Positions 43,901-50,192 of a DNA stretch of 64,000 nt are shown in pieces. The stretch spans positions 27,460-91,459 of the forward strand of contig CBFHQM010000006.1 of the NCBI GenBank assembly GCA_965657965.1, given 5' to 3'. The DNA comes from UBA8752 sp965657965. GTDB taxonomy: Bacteria > Bacteroidota > Bacteroidia > Flavobacteriales_D > Sanyastnellaceae. A program made the position numbers and the translations under genes. Each line of letters starts with the position of its first letter. Within the stretch, counting starts at the first letter, position 1. The notes beneath the pieces were generated by a model, which saw only the letters and a list, made by a program, of their open reading frames with translations, was not told the origin of the DNA and searched no databases.

Positions 43901-44812
43901 GTCAAAATTACAAGCCGTATCGTCCTGACAACCGACAACCTCGTCCTCGTCGCAGACCAAATCTTGGTCTGCGTCATTCAAGCAGTTACAATCGCAATCG
44001 ACAATGGTAGAGCCATCACAATTGTCCACTGGATAAGTACAAGAACCATCGTCCTCAGTGGCCTGCGCGTCGTAGTTACAGGCCGTGGCGTCAGTACAAC
44101 CAGGAGAAGGCGCTCCGGATCCAAAGTAGAATGTGTCTCTAAATTCTGATGAACCCACACCTTCAATGAAGGCCTGAATGTAAAACTGACCACTCAATTC
44201 ACCCGTTGTAGTGAACTGGCCGACCAACACTTTCAAGTCGTCACCCGCTACACCATTGGCGTCACCATTCAGCGCATACCAAGCTCCACCGATTGCATCA
44301 TCAATGGCAATGTTGCCGCCAGGAGCGCCGCCACCGGGATCAAACGCAGTTGACCAAGGGTTATCTGCAGACTGCACCGTCGCAATGGTCGCTTCCCCGA
44401 TGACTGCATTTGGAGCGCTTTCCAGACCAATCGTGACCCAACTGTCATACACGAGATCTGGATAGACCGCAAACAAAGCAGATTGGATTCCACTCGGCGT
44501 GGCCCCTCCGAGCGATGAATGATAGAAGCTCGTCGTTGTGTTGACGAAAGTCGGATTGATGGCATCGCCGGATACTGAAGACAAAAAGTCAGTCTCGTTC
44601 ACCATGGTAATGTAGTACCTGGTGCTGCTGTACCCTGTAAGATCAGTCACTCCGAGAAGACCGACCAACTGGCCAATGTTCTCGCTTATGACGACAGATT
44701 CGAGACCGTAACCTTCTGGGGCTGGGGCAGATGTCACAGCAATCTGCTGGACTTGAGAAAAAGCTGAGGCCCAGCATAAGCATACGGCCATAAAGAGAGA
44801 CGTGAGACGCAT
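34964..44812 (-). CDS. Giant T9SS-exported repeat protein
   Basis: A protein of about 3,282 residues. A signal peptide (MRLTSLFMAVCLCWASAFSQ) is followed by: copy B of the unnamed domain (about 29-236); 11 GCTD-type cysteine repeats with acidic spacers (about 236-745); an E-set-like module (ISGPWWGWDPNGGPEAVEV); a second unnamed domain (about 1090-1275); some 13 modules each with a DNCD motif, many ending VxDxTAP, resembling HYR/Ig-like repeats (about 1360-2930); copy D of the first unnamed domain inserted inside the last-but-one of these; a second copy of the other unnamed domain; and a type A sorting domain (last 90 residues, ITGLQPNPTSDISTLGF ... YVLVKKLLVSE). ATG 44812 is used; GTG at 44815 directly precedes it. 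A surface adhesin or matrix protein is likely by architecture; this is inference. Confidence 0.85.
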   Translation of the reverse strand: MRLTSLFMAVCLCWASAFSQVQQIAVTSAPAPEGYGLESVVISENIGQLVGLLGVTDLTGYSSTRYYITMVNETDFLSSVSGDAINPTFVNTTTSFYHSSLGGATPSGIQSALFAVYPDLVYDSWVTIGLESAPNAVIGEATIATVQSADNPWSTAFDPGGGAPGGNIAIDDAIGGAWYALNGDANGVAGDDLKVLVGQFTTTGELSGQFYIQAFIEGVGSSEFRDTFYFGSGAPSPGCTDATACNYDAQATEDDGSCTYPVDNCDGSTIVDCDCNCLNDADQDLVCDEDEVVGCQDDTACNFDATATDAGSCTYPEADNLDCDGNCLNDSDSDLICDEDEIQGCTESNACNYDATATDDDSSCAYPDGYPNNIVDCDGSCLNDADGDLVCDEDEVLGCTNAGACNYASAATDDDGSCEFLTCAGCTDATACNYDATLTINDGSCTYVDGICESCEDGLIVDNDADNDDICDADETAGCTDPAACNTGAFTDTDNSLCQYPIDLYGVDNVDCDNVCLNDTDQDGVCDEDEVLGCTDEAACDYSAAATDEDGSCTYPVDIYGYDYVDCDGACLNDADEDGVCNEDETESCTDPAACNYDDSPLADTDNTLCTYASDIYGVDNVDCDGACLNDADGDLVCDEDEIAGCTDEGANNYSAEATDDDGSCTGCTNAIADNYYAGADLDDGTCIISGCTEAEACNYSDQANNDDGSCQYPIDLFGVDNVDCDNVCLNDADEDGTCDEDESLDEVLDIINEVSGDQLDSTISIIEDLVLSGGGGSSNFADAFDGLGIGFVPGIGGQMTGLVAQLDLSCSGIEDVTSVRISGPWWGWDPNGGPEAVEVSEGIWEIVFDPAPGDNMEYKWYVNGEGEDLLDFGADLLYGDGYADYLNASCAPITDYVNYANRQWMMGSGDINDTWSQCTACTQVANCGTLFMPTDGAWESAGYNLDALSQEVIGDLLAGHVFLGFCDEMQNGQQITNWYGEIFQFNDDGAGSRNIQSLISGDVYPVEDGAYSFDSGSKVYTLGDVIALASADPCLGCTELEMTGSIADYSVECESELDAAMAANDVSAFACSELELDAVYSTKLQFDGRNQVENGGGSSQTWNVLTAGDDANFNNGTDALLQFYDIDGDMGEAVYFVEDVAAGGVTLTQYENGTALLEGAVMDMNNSDHGLDIHFYFDNRAAGNVWGGGFKNDYGCSVNTDEWTMYVLNDDMSYATGRGDWQFGTLLRFNHQPASQYFGYQLGDGANNHNCDDNGFSGWFSWSGSISGEAAFGQAGDVIATLDPTVDHATDCQDGEFVEFHYVAFDELCNIAQLNVQMVDRDDSTAPTYVSGGDDITLTCDESEQWLLDNLAADEIVLFSDNCDDSEYGCAAGFDPNTTGFSDGNTVYVCVELVGETTASYTASSCRTLNRNWVATDCFGNQSYHVQVITIQDNTLPEVSVTAPADITLNVNGLCYVDLDPSNTGEGSPSYSDNCDLADTGMDYSDEVVDSVSTGCYSIIRTWTVAATDSCGNANADSDTQRIDIQDQIAPSFLYNQVDTIECDLWIEGMGIAYSYDEAANGDLSSDATNPTAIPFEGAGGYMITGQTVNYQGPNADPEYFTFDIPAGYEMTAIRMMNWDQSDYLNSLPGLDLPFGNGGFFGIGEGSSMPVISSPADFPAAANALFGGALVGILPGMSAGDDVMDNLQAGFNFDPIAIPGFSGNLGEGTYTFFLKEGFPDAAAAGNFTAFSLMVEIAPEEWSAGVSVVEGSCDYDYLNSIGLATASDNCELGYVDVECTPLSSACTNDYIIDYTAYDMCGNSTSIQQIVVTVDRTAPAFTFAPADLTLECSDASLTGDVDGYAVPVYTPGDGLHAEAMDNCDAEITVTYEDLILSTQCDQEYVIRRTYSVYDCDENLGQHIQEITIDDSTAPEFTSFPADVVDVECDAVPTLAPLATLSASDNCDGTPSIVYDGETRTDGDCEDSYTLERTWTTTDCAGNSHAQTQTITVVDTQAPALSIQCPADVTNENVCYTGEGDQITAEANGEPTWTTSDNCDNEVAVSFTFSDVEVADCVDGDSANEGGYTITRTFTVTAVDNCGNSTVQSCDQVITFTDTEAPVMSDDASELYPSSIACSDMGDPEDETFMPVGAMDNCDSELTFEVVSAYLTSGSCPGTWVRHWVAYDDCGNMADEAIQYIPTYDIVAPTVSIYCPDNADLTLDANCFADLSPEANGFAEATYSDDCDTNPALDISYVDGPRTYACGEEVGTYTFTRSWTATVTDQCGNSSSDACDQMFTVTDSTAPDLTLDCPNGANLVNVCFADVDTSLAALGEVEWMATDNCDEVLDVSYVYSDVVEFDCSLVGVDANPEGSYNFVRTFTVTAEDCNGNSTTEVCTQTINTFDITAPTIELTCPDTATIQLDETCTADADPSITGNAFATAMDNCDSEVTITYAYTDGAPSYLCGTSGYEFIRTWTATAVDDCGNTSDESCDQIIVVEDNIDPVASIECPADQTVNLDENCEADLSTDALGMATGSGTDNCDLNVTIEISYMDGAPSYTCTGDDNQLDGSYTFVRTFTSLATDDCGNTHSVTCDQNITVNDATAPTQDFPFLPTDTIYLDLDCNADLTPSVIPTATAMDNCDSDVAIEVTYEDDPANFDEIFGATNVDIDTVAIHTTGELAGMSTYRIYAVLPQEGDFLSSISGEGAFSTQIRTSTSFFQHEFGSHTEAGQNGLLIAGFPELQYDSYITIGLDSIADEANGENPTAAVQTPSDLWYSRFEEGGDVEISSLFGGAYYAVNGSSNGYADADGKVLVAQVTTDGVLNGQIFAQIFPQGDGSQQQLRTITFGDGCAGDDDNIEGSYVFPRVWTSTVTDDCGNQDVANTYQYVVVLDTIAPQFTSTCDIDNGETVEYTCGDDNGNGVNDIFDFIEIPAACAPSYIENCDSDVALTMTSDTMGYVPTGDIANYCMPSNVEAISNGETCDDRDPEAIRLFNFSGGESYTLVDGGSSLVEIMQDSSMHIVMEVENAAGDAGFIFDAIYEGGHDWNEWLALPGMHNYKKDCAEIFPGIEIWTEWIYYIMDGGTMSGTGRYAGSEFSLAHQPLNAYYGMQVGEGANNKNENYGASAWFFWSGEYVLDGASQGSMASSGDIFMDLDCCLGWQIDYDYTVVDDCNNSNGFSYTDLGLGEFGNSANSTVSGGHSPVDITAGTTSLKDPIRITGLQPNPTSDISTLGFIVSNSMRLRIDMYTMSGGYVAELFDGNASEDVQYMLDIDASSMASGMYQIRMSSNDYVLVKKLLVSE
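35420..35900 (-). other. Second unnamed domain of the giant protein, copy 2
   Basis: Encodes a segment whose core (SLAHQPLNAYYGMQVGEGAN, then NYGASAWFFWSGEY) matches the copy at 40980-41540 (RFNHQPASQYFGYQLGDGAN, NGFSGWFSWSG). Both also share a region with Trp and Tyr preceding a TGxG motif. I cannot assign a known family. Confidence 0.65.
36030..40740 (-). repeat. Array of about 13 DNCD modules in the giant protein
   Basis: Each module has roughly 70-130 residues with a DNCD motif, an RTWTxTxxDxCGN-like strand, and commonly a closing VxDxxAP that starts the next. This resembles HYR or related Ig-like repeats, which build extended rods. Modules differ in length and in number of cysteines, so the array is old compared with the esterase duplication. 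Confidence 0.75.
36325..36885 (-). other. Unnamed 190-residue domain, copy D (inserted)
   Basis: Encodes DFLSSISGEGAF, TSTSFFQ, the YDSYITIGLD core, GGAYYAVNGSSNG and KVLVAQVTTDGVLNGQIFAQ. It interrupts a DNCD module between TYEDDPANF and CAGDDDNIEGSYVF, which are contiguous in sister modules. Confidence 0.72.
40980..41540 (-). other. Second unnamed domain of the giant protein, copy 1
   Basis: Encodes a domain starting near QTWNVLTAGDDANFNNG and ending with NGFSGWFSWSG. The pattern of Trp, Gly and Asn residues suggests a beta-sandwich, perhaps lectin-like; that is inference only. Confidence 0.62.
42580..44105 (-). repeat. Array of 11 GCTD-type cysteine repeats
   Basis: Units of about 21 residues with consensus GCTDxxACNYxxxATDDDGSC, several separated by acidic spacers of the type VDCDGxCLNDADxDxVCDEDE. 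The spacers recall thrombospondin type 3 calcium-binding loops. The array probably forms a stiff, disulfide- and calcium-stabilised stalk (inference). Same repeat family in the proteins at 3934, 15412 and 18178. Confidence 0.85.
44105..44728 (-). other. Unnamed 190-residue domain, copy B
   Basis: N-terminal domain of the giant protein. Closely related to copy A: both contain IGxLVGxLGxTDLTGYS, the block NIAIDDAIGGAWYALNGDAN, and GQFTTTGELSGQ, and both are followed directly by GCTDATACNY repeats. Confidence 0.78.
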
Positions 44813-44815
44813 CAC

Positions 44816-45264
44816 AAGTGTTTTGGTTCCTTGGTTTTCCCTGTCAATAAACAGGTCCGTCCAAGTTCACAATTCTTACCCGTCCCGCAATCCCACCCGG
44901 CCTCTCTTCGTCGAATTATACACGGGATTCAAGGAATTCGAGAACCCCCGTCAAATCCACACGTCGACTAATTCATGTAATATGTCAACCAAACGTATTT
45001 TTTAACTTACCAGAACGCATAAATATTCAAAACAACCTCAGTGAAACGTTTACAAATTTGCCGTCACATTCCTAATCTACCCGCCTCAAAAACACTGAAA
45101 CAGAGGGCGAAACCTCCATCTATATCTCCCTCCGTTCGCTCAGTAAGCACTGTTAACCACCAGATTGTGAAAAAAACAACCCGAGACTAGCCATGCGAAG
45201 AACAAATTCGACAACGCACCTGTATTCCAGCGATAATTTCAAGGCCCACAGGCTCTCGAACGAC
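44816..45264. other. Intergenic region without a gene
   Basis: About 450 bases with relatively AT-rich stretches and no supportable reading frame. It must hold the promoter of the giant gene, but I see no convincing TTG-N19-TAnnTTTG pair. A small inverted repeat (CCTGT/ACAGG, minus strand, about 44844-44858) followed by AACCAAGGAACCAAAACA stands just before the start codon and faintly recalls the repeated hairpin element. No tRNA or riboswitch is seen here. Confidence 0.5.
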
Positions 45265-45295
45265 AAAAAAAAGGGCCGACATAATGTCGACCCTT
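45265..45295 (-). terminator. Intrinsic terminator of the tRNA gene
   Basis: On the minus strand, stem AAGGGTCGAC and GTCGGCCCTT (45286-45295 with 45271-45280, one G-T pair) around ATTAT, followed by a run of T (A run at 45265-45272). It lies 20 bases after the tRNA 3' end. Confidence 0.88.
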
Positions 45296-45315
45296 CATTT
45301 TGAGCTTCTGCTCTT

Positions 45316-45391
<76 letters not shown>

Positions 45392-45415
45392 ATCCATTTT
45401 CCCGAATCGGGACGG

Positions 45416-45445
45416 CGAAGATAGTCCTATCGTCGTTCTTTGCAA
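45416..45445 (-). promoter_or_regulatory. Promoter of the initiator tRNA gene
   Basis: On the minus strand TTG (45443-45445) is followed after exactly 19 bases by TATCTTCG (45416-45423), one mismatch from the Bacteroidota consensus TTG-N19-TAnnTTTG. The tRNA starts 24 bases downstream. Confidence 0.6.
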
Positions 45446-45461
45446 GCACAAATCCACTTCT

Positions 45462-46382
45462 GTGTCAGAATCGATCACATCTGCCGAGCACAAAGCCGGC
45501 TTCGTCAACATCATCGGCTCCCCCAACGTGGGCAAGTCCACGCTGATGAACCGCCTCGTCGGGGAAAGGTTGAGCATCATCAACGCCAAAGCCCAAACTA
45601 CGCGTCATCGCATCATGGGCATCGTCTCTGGCGAGTCTTGGCAGATTGTCTATTCGGACACACCAGGCGTGCTCGACCCTGCCTACAAACTTCAGGAAGG
45701 CATGATGAAATTTGTGAGAACCGCGCTGCGTGATGCGGACGTCCTTCTCATTGTCACCACGCCCGACGAATCCACACTTGCCCACCCCGAGACGCTGGAG
45801 AAAGTCCAAAAAATGGACATCCCAGTGTTGTTGCTCATCAACAAAATTGACTTGAGCGACCAAGACAGGGTATCTCAACTGGTTGGCCATTGGCACAATC
45901 TGATTCCCCGCGCGGAAATTCACCCCATCAGCGCCTTGCATGGATTCAACCTCGATCATCTTCTCGAGCGCGTGGTGGCCCTGCTCCCCTCCTCTCCCGC
46001 CTTCTTTCCAAAGGACGAAATGACGGACAAACCCATGCGGTTCTTCGTGGCCGAAATCATCCGTGAGAAAATCCTCACCCACACCAGACAAGAGGTACCC
46101 TATAGCAGTGAAGTCATTGTCGAATCCTTCAAAGCGGACCAAACCAAAGAAGGAAAGTCCCTCCGCAGAATACAAGCGGTCATTCAAGTCGCCAGAGATT
46201 CTCAAAAAGCCATTCTGATTGGAACAGGGGGGCAAATGATCAAGCGACTTGCAACCGATGCCCGCAAAGACCTCGAGGGCTTTCTCAAAGAAAAAGTCTT
46301 TCTCGAGCTCAGGGTGAAGGTGGACAAGGACTGGCGCAATGATGAGCGTAAACTCAAGCAATACGGCTATTTCGATGGCTGA
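45462..46382 (+). CDS. era: GTPase Era
   Basis: A 306-residue GTPase that binds 16S rRNA in 30S assembly. It has G1 GSPNVGKS (about 19-26), G2 around QTTRHRIMG, G3 DTPG, G4 NKID, and a C-terminal KH domain with GTGGQMIKRLATDARKDLEG. Length is normal. The start is GTG 45462, since no ATG is available before the P-loop. Its last eight bases overlap the ispE start, so the two are translationally coupled. Confidence 0.96.
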   Translation: MSESITSAEHKAGFVNIIGSPNVGKSTLMNRLVGERLSIINAKAQTTRHRIMGIVSGESWQIVYSDTPGVLDPAYKLQEGMMKFVRTALRDADVLLIVTTPDESTLAHPETLEKVQKMDIPVLLLINKIDLSDQDRVSQLVGHWHNLIPRAEIHPISALHGFNLDHLLERVVALLPSSPAFFPKDEMTDKPMRFFVAEIIREKILTHTRQEVPYSSEVIVESFKADQTKEGKSLRRIQAVIQVARDSQKAILIGTGGQMIKRLATDARKDLEGFLKEKVFLELRVKVDKDWRNDERKLKQYGYFDG

Positions 46383-47232
46383 AGCCCCCCCCGCTGCAGA
46401 GGTGGCTTTCCCCAATGCCAAAATCAACCTCGGACTCCAAGTCAAAGGCCAACGCTCAGATGGATTTCACGCCATCGACAGTCTGTTCATTCCCATTCCC
46501 TGGTGCGACACCCTTGAAATCGCAACAGCGAGAGACCGCAAGTCTGGCTGCAAACTTCATCTCCAGGGCAATCCTGTCGCCGGCTCCATGGCCGACAATC
46601 TGGTCCAACGGGCCTACGACGCACTTAACGACCAGTTCGACCTCCCAGCCACAGATTTCCATCTGATCAAAGCCATACCCTCCGGCGCTGGCCTCGGAGG
46701 AGGAAGCTCCGACGGCACATTTGCCCTGCGCCTAATCAATGTCCATTTCGGACTCAACCTCAACATCGAAGCGCTTGAAAAAGAAGCAACCAAGCTCGGC
46801 TCCGACTGCCCATTTTTCGTGCGAAATGTCCCGGCTCACGTTACCGGTCGAGGAGAGCAGGTTCACCCCATCTCACTGAGTTTGGACGGGTGGCACATCG
46901 GACTCATTCATCCAGGCATCCATGTCCCCACCAAATCCGCATTTCAATGGGTCAGCCCAATGGATGGTCGGCCAGACTTCAGCCGATGGAACGGCTCCTC
47001 TCCTGTGGACTGGCCCGGCGCGATCCGCAACGATTTTACTGCCCCAGTGAGCGAAAAACACCCCGAAATCAAACACGCACTGCAACACTTAATAAATGCA
47101 GGAGCCGTCTTTGCCGACATGAGTGGAAGTGGATCAACCGTCTTTGGCTTTTTCCGAAATCCGCCTGCACTTGACCTGTTTGATGCTTGCCCTGATTCAT
47201 GGCAAACTTGGGCAGGCCCCGCCACCCTTTAA
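46375..47232 (+). CDS. ispE: 4-diphosphocytidyl-2-C-methyl-D-erythritol kinase
   Basis: A 285-residue GHMP kinase of the MEP isoprenoid pathway; it phosphorylates CDP-ME. The N-terminal AFPNAKINLGLQVKGQRSDG and the ATP-binding PSGAGLGGGSSDG (about residues 100-112) are family signatures, as is the late motif DMSGSGSTVFGFF. ATG 46375 overlaps the era stop (ATGGCTGA); a start 36 bases upstream is possible but gives an untypical extension. It converges with the permease gene at 47238. Confidence 0.94.
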   Translation: MAEAPPAAEVAFPNAKINLGLQVKGQRSDGFHAIDSLFIPIPWCDTLEIATARDRKSGCKLHLQGNPVAGSMADNLVQRAYDALNDQFDLPATDFHLIKAIPSGAGLGGGSSDGTFALRLINVHFGLNLNIEALEKEATKLGSDCPFFVRNVPAHVTGRGEQVHPISLSLDGWHIGLIHPGIHVPTKSAFQWVSPMDGRPDFSRWNGSSPVDWPGAIRNDFTAPVSEKHPEIKHALQHLINAGAVFADMSGSGSTVFGFFRNPPALDLFDACPDSWQTWAGPATL

Positions 47233-47237
47233 CCGCC

Positions 47238-48317
47238 TTATTTCGGAGCCTTTCGGTAAAGAAAGACACCGAGTAAGGCAAACAATACGTTGGGGGTCCA
47301 TGCAGCGACCATGGGCAACACGCCCGCATGGATGGCGGCCACCGACATGAGCTTCGAACTGAATACGTAGACAAAGCCAATCACGACGCCAATCAAGAGG
47401 TGGATACCCGTTCCACCGCGCTGCCGCCGGCTCGCCACACTCACGCCAATGAGTGTCATCACATAAATGGCAAAAGCATTGGCCGTTCTGGTGTGACCTG
47501 CCAATTGCAACATCCGCTCTCCACCCGACCCCTTGGCCTTCTCTCGTTCAATGGCCTCTCTAAGTTGGGTCCGATTCAAGGTCGAAATGGCCTCGTTCCG
47601 TTGCCCAAAATCCGAAATTTTCATTTCAAGAGCTGTATCGAGAATGGCCAATTTCTCGAAGGACTCAACACCCGCTGCATCCCACGACCTGCGTCGCAGA
47701 TTGGACACTCGCCACGTAGAGTCCTCCTCCAACCACTTGGCTTTGCTCGCAGTCCACTTTTCAAGCAATCGCTCGCCTTCCCATTGCTCCAAAACAAACC
47801 TGTAGCCCACCTGTCGGCCGGCATTCACAGAACGGAAATAGGCGATGGTTCCCGGATAAATCTCCCGGTACAAATGCTGCTCCGCGATGTGAAATTCCTT
47901 GTGAATGAACTCCACTTCAAAGTCCAACTTCTTTTGATTGGAAACGGGCAAAATGAAATGGGACAACATCAAGCTGCCCAACACCAAGATGGTCGCGGCC
48001 ATAAAGTATGGACGCATCAAACGCTGGAACGAAATCCCCCCCGCTAAAACGGCAATGATCTCACTTCTTTGCGCCAATCGACTGGTAAAAAGCAGGATGG
48101 TGAGAAACACAATGAAGGCGCTCAGCATGTTTCCCAAAGCCAAGCAAAAACTGAAGTAATACTCACCAAACACCCTGCCCCAAGGGGCCTGATTGTCGAT
48201 CAAGCGCTCCATGTTTTCCGCCACATCAAACACAACCGCCACCACGCAAAAAAGCGCCACCATCAAAAAGAAGGTGGACAAGAAGTGGCGAATGATGTAT
48301 CGGTCGAGAATGCGCAT
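47238..48317 (-). CDS. LptF/LptG family permease (YjgP/YjgQ)
   Basis: A 359-residue inner-membrane protein of the lipopolysaccharide export ABC system. Three N-terminal helices (residues 13-33, 56-79, 95-119) and three C-terminal ones (about 275-355) flank a periplasmic beta-jellyroll region, the standard LptF/G layout. The start MRILDRYIIRHFLSTFF is typical. It works with LptB to extract LPS towards LptC/A. LptF and LptG cannot be told apart here with certainty. It lies nine bases after tgt on the same strand. Confidence 0.9.
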   Translation of the reverse strand: MRILDRYIIRHFLSTFFLMVALFCVVAVVFDVAENMERLIDNQAPWGRVFGEYYFSFCLALGNMLSAFIVFLTILLFTSRLAQRSEIIAVLAGGISFQRLMRPYFMAATILVLGSLMLSHFILPVSNQKKLDFEVEFIHKEFHIAEQHLYREIYPGTIAYFRSVNAGRQVGYRFVLEQWEGERLLEKWTASKAKWLEEDSTWRVSNLRRRSWDAAGVESFEKLAILDTALEMKISDFGQRNEAISTLNRTQLREAIEREKAKGSGGERMLQLAGHTRTANAFAIYVMTLIGVSVASRRQRGGTGIHLLIGVVIGFVYVFSSKLMSVAAIHAGVLPMVAAWTPNVLFALLGVFLYRKAPK

Positions 48318-48326
48318 GAGGCTCCT

Positions 48327-49457
48327 TCAGAGTCGCTGGGTCAGAACAGGAACCATCCGGTCCTTCCACGCCGTAAACGTACCATCGGCTATTCTCAGTC
48401 TGGCTTCTCGCATCAAATCGAGATAAAACTTCAAGTTGTGGACGGTTGCGATTTGCAGCGCCAAAATCTCTCCTGCCCGGAAAAGGTGACGAACGTAAGC
48501 CTTGCTGTACCTCTGGTCCACATCGGCAGTGCCCGTGGGGTCCAAAGGAGAAAAATCCGCCTCCCACTTTCGATTCCGCATGTTCAATGTGCCCTCTCGG
48601 GTAAACAACATGCCATTCCGGGCATTCCGCGTGGGCATCACACAATCAAACATGTCGACACCCAACGCAATGTTTTCGAGCAAGTTCACAGGCGTGCCGA
48701 CTCCCATGAGGTAACGCGGCTTGTCCTCGGGCAAAATTTCCGTGCACAACGCAACGCTTGCGTACATTTCTTCGTGTGGTTCCCCCACGGACAAACCTCC
48801 GATTGCATTGCCCGCAGCCCCGCGTTCAGCCACTGCATGCGCCGAGGCTTTCCTCAGGTCGTCGAACGTCGAACCTTGCACAATCGGAAACAACATTTGC
48901 TCATGCCCGTAGCGAGGCTCAGTGGCCTTCATTTGCGCAATGCACCGGTCCAACCAACGATGGGTTAGTTCCATAGACTGTCGAGCATAGGCATAATCAC
49001 ACGGATACGGTGGACACTCGTCGAAGGCCATGATGATGTCCGCGCCGATCACGCGCTGAATGTCCACGGCACGCTCGGGGGTAAAAAGATGTGGGCTGCC
49101 ATCGATGTGGCTCCGAAACGTCACGCCCTCTTCTTTGATTTTTCGATTTTCGGCCAAGCTGTAGACCTGGTAACCTCCCGAATCCGTCAAAATGGGCCGG
49201 TCCCAGCCCATAAAGCCATGAAGTCCTCCCGCTTTCTCGAGCACGTCCAATCCCGGCCGCAGGTATAGGTGATAGGTATTGCCTAAAATGATGTCCGGAT
49301 TGATCTCATTCGCCAGGACATCCTGCGGTACGGCTTTGACAGACCCTTGCGTACCCACCGGCATAAAAATGGGGGTTTGAATGGCACCGTGGGCGGTTTG
49401 CAGGGTCCCTGACCTGGCTCTTGAATGGGGATCTTTGGACTCGACGACGAAGGACAT
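48327..49457 (-). CDS. tgt: Queuine tRNA-ribosyltransferase
   Basis: A 376-residue enzyme that exchanges guanine 34 for a queuosine precursor in tRNAs with GUN anticodons. Family motifs: TPIFMPVGTQGSVKAVP, the nucleophile-region ILTDSGGYQVYSL with Asp, and the second Asp region GVDMFDCVMPTRNARNG. One zinc-ligand segment is partly visible near the C-terminus (YVRHLFRAGE, ATVHNLKFYL), although the usual CxCxxC cluster is not: it reads DPTGTADVDQRYS. ATG 49457 gives the family's usual start. It heads a tgt-permease unit. Confidence 0.93.
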   Translation of the reverse strand: MSFVVESKDPHSRARSGTLQTAHGAIQTPIFMPVGTQGSVKAVPQDVLANEINPDIILGNTYHLYLRPGLDVLEKAGGLHGFMGWDRPILTDSGGYQVYSLAENRKIKEEGVTFRSHIDGSPHLFTPERAVDIQRVIGADIIMAFDECPPYPCDYAYARQSMELTHRWLDRCIAQMKATEPRYGHEQMLFPIVQGSTFDDLRKASAHAVAERGAAGNAIGGLSVGEPHEEMYASVALCTEILPEDKPRYLMGVGTPVNLLENIALGVDMFDCVMPTRNARNGMLFTREGTLNMRNRKWEADFSPLDPTGTADVDQRYSKAYVRHLFRAGEILALQIATVHNLKFYLDLMREARLRIADGTFTAWKDRMVPVLTQRL

Positions 49458-49514
49458 GGGCTTTGCGTTCTCGGGATTGCGCTGCGACGCGCAGGTCAAA
49501 AGTAACTTGGGCAC

Positions 49515-50189
49515 ATGTTGGGAACCCTTTTTAATGCCGTTGCAGTTGCAATTGGCGCCTCGTTGGGACTCGCTTTGCGCAGCCGGGTGCCTAAATCACT
49601 GCAAAAAACCGTGTTTTCGGCCATCGGCCTTTTTACGCTGTTCATCGGTGTCGACATGATGGGAAGCGTAAGCCGCCCCATCGCCACTTTCGTCGCCCTT
49701 GTGCTGGGTGCAAGCTTTGGGCATTGGGTAAGATTGGATCAGAAAGTAAAACACGCTGCCAATCGACTGGGCGAAGGCGAAGGCGCCGCTTTGGTTCAGT
49801 CCACGCTGCTCTTTTGCGTGGGGGCCATGACGCTGGTCGGTTGCATGCAAGACGGCCTTCGTGGCGACCCTTCCATTCTGCTGGCCAAGGGAACCATGGA
49901 TTTGTTTAGTGCCCTGTTTCTCGCCGCCACAATGGGCAGGGGCGTCCTTTTCTCCGCCCTTTCGGTATTGATCATTCAAGGCGCACTCACCTTGTCCTTC
50001 TCCGTGCTGGGCACAGGCATATCCGACGCCCTCGTTCAAGAACTTTCCGGCTTGGGGGGACTGCTTCTGCTGGCACTTGGCCTTGATTTGCTTCGCATCC
50101 GTCAATTCTCACTCCTGGATCTCATTTGGTCTTTGCCCCTGCTCCCCTTGGTGCTTTGGATCATGGACATTACCGGATTTCCCGTTTAA
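49515..50189 (+). CDS. DUF554 family membrane protein
   Basis: A 224-residue protein with about seven membrane helices and the glycine-rich DUF554 start (MLGTLFNAVAVAIGASLGLA). Internal motifs ALVLGASFGHWVRLD and QSTLLFCVGAMTLVGCMQDG are typical of the family. It is probably a transporter or membrane sensor; substrate is unknown. It diverges from tgt across 57 bases and is followed after three bases by the WYL regulator, suggesting one unit. Confidence 0.9.
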   Translation: MLGTLFNAVAVAIGASLGLALRSRVPKSLQKTVFSAIGLFTLFIGVDMMGSVSRPIATFVALVLGASFGHWVRLDQKVKHAANRLGEGEGAALVQSTLLFCVGAMTLVGCMQDGLRGDPSILLAKGTMDLFSALFLAATMGRGVLFSALSVLIIQGALTLSFSVLGTGISDALVQELSGLGGLLLLALGLDLLRIRQFSLLDLIWSLPLLPLVLWIMDITGFPV

Positions 50190-50192
50190 GCC

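Noticed and set aside
42580..44105. Regularly spaced repeats that might suggest a CRISPR array
   Set aside because: The repeats are in frame, degenerate and encode GCTD units; spacers are not unique and no cas gene is near.
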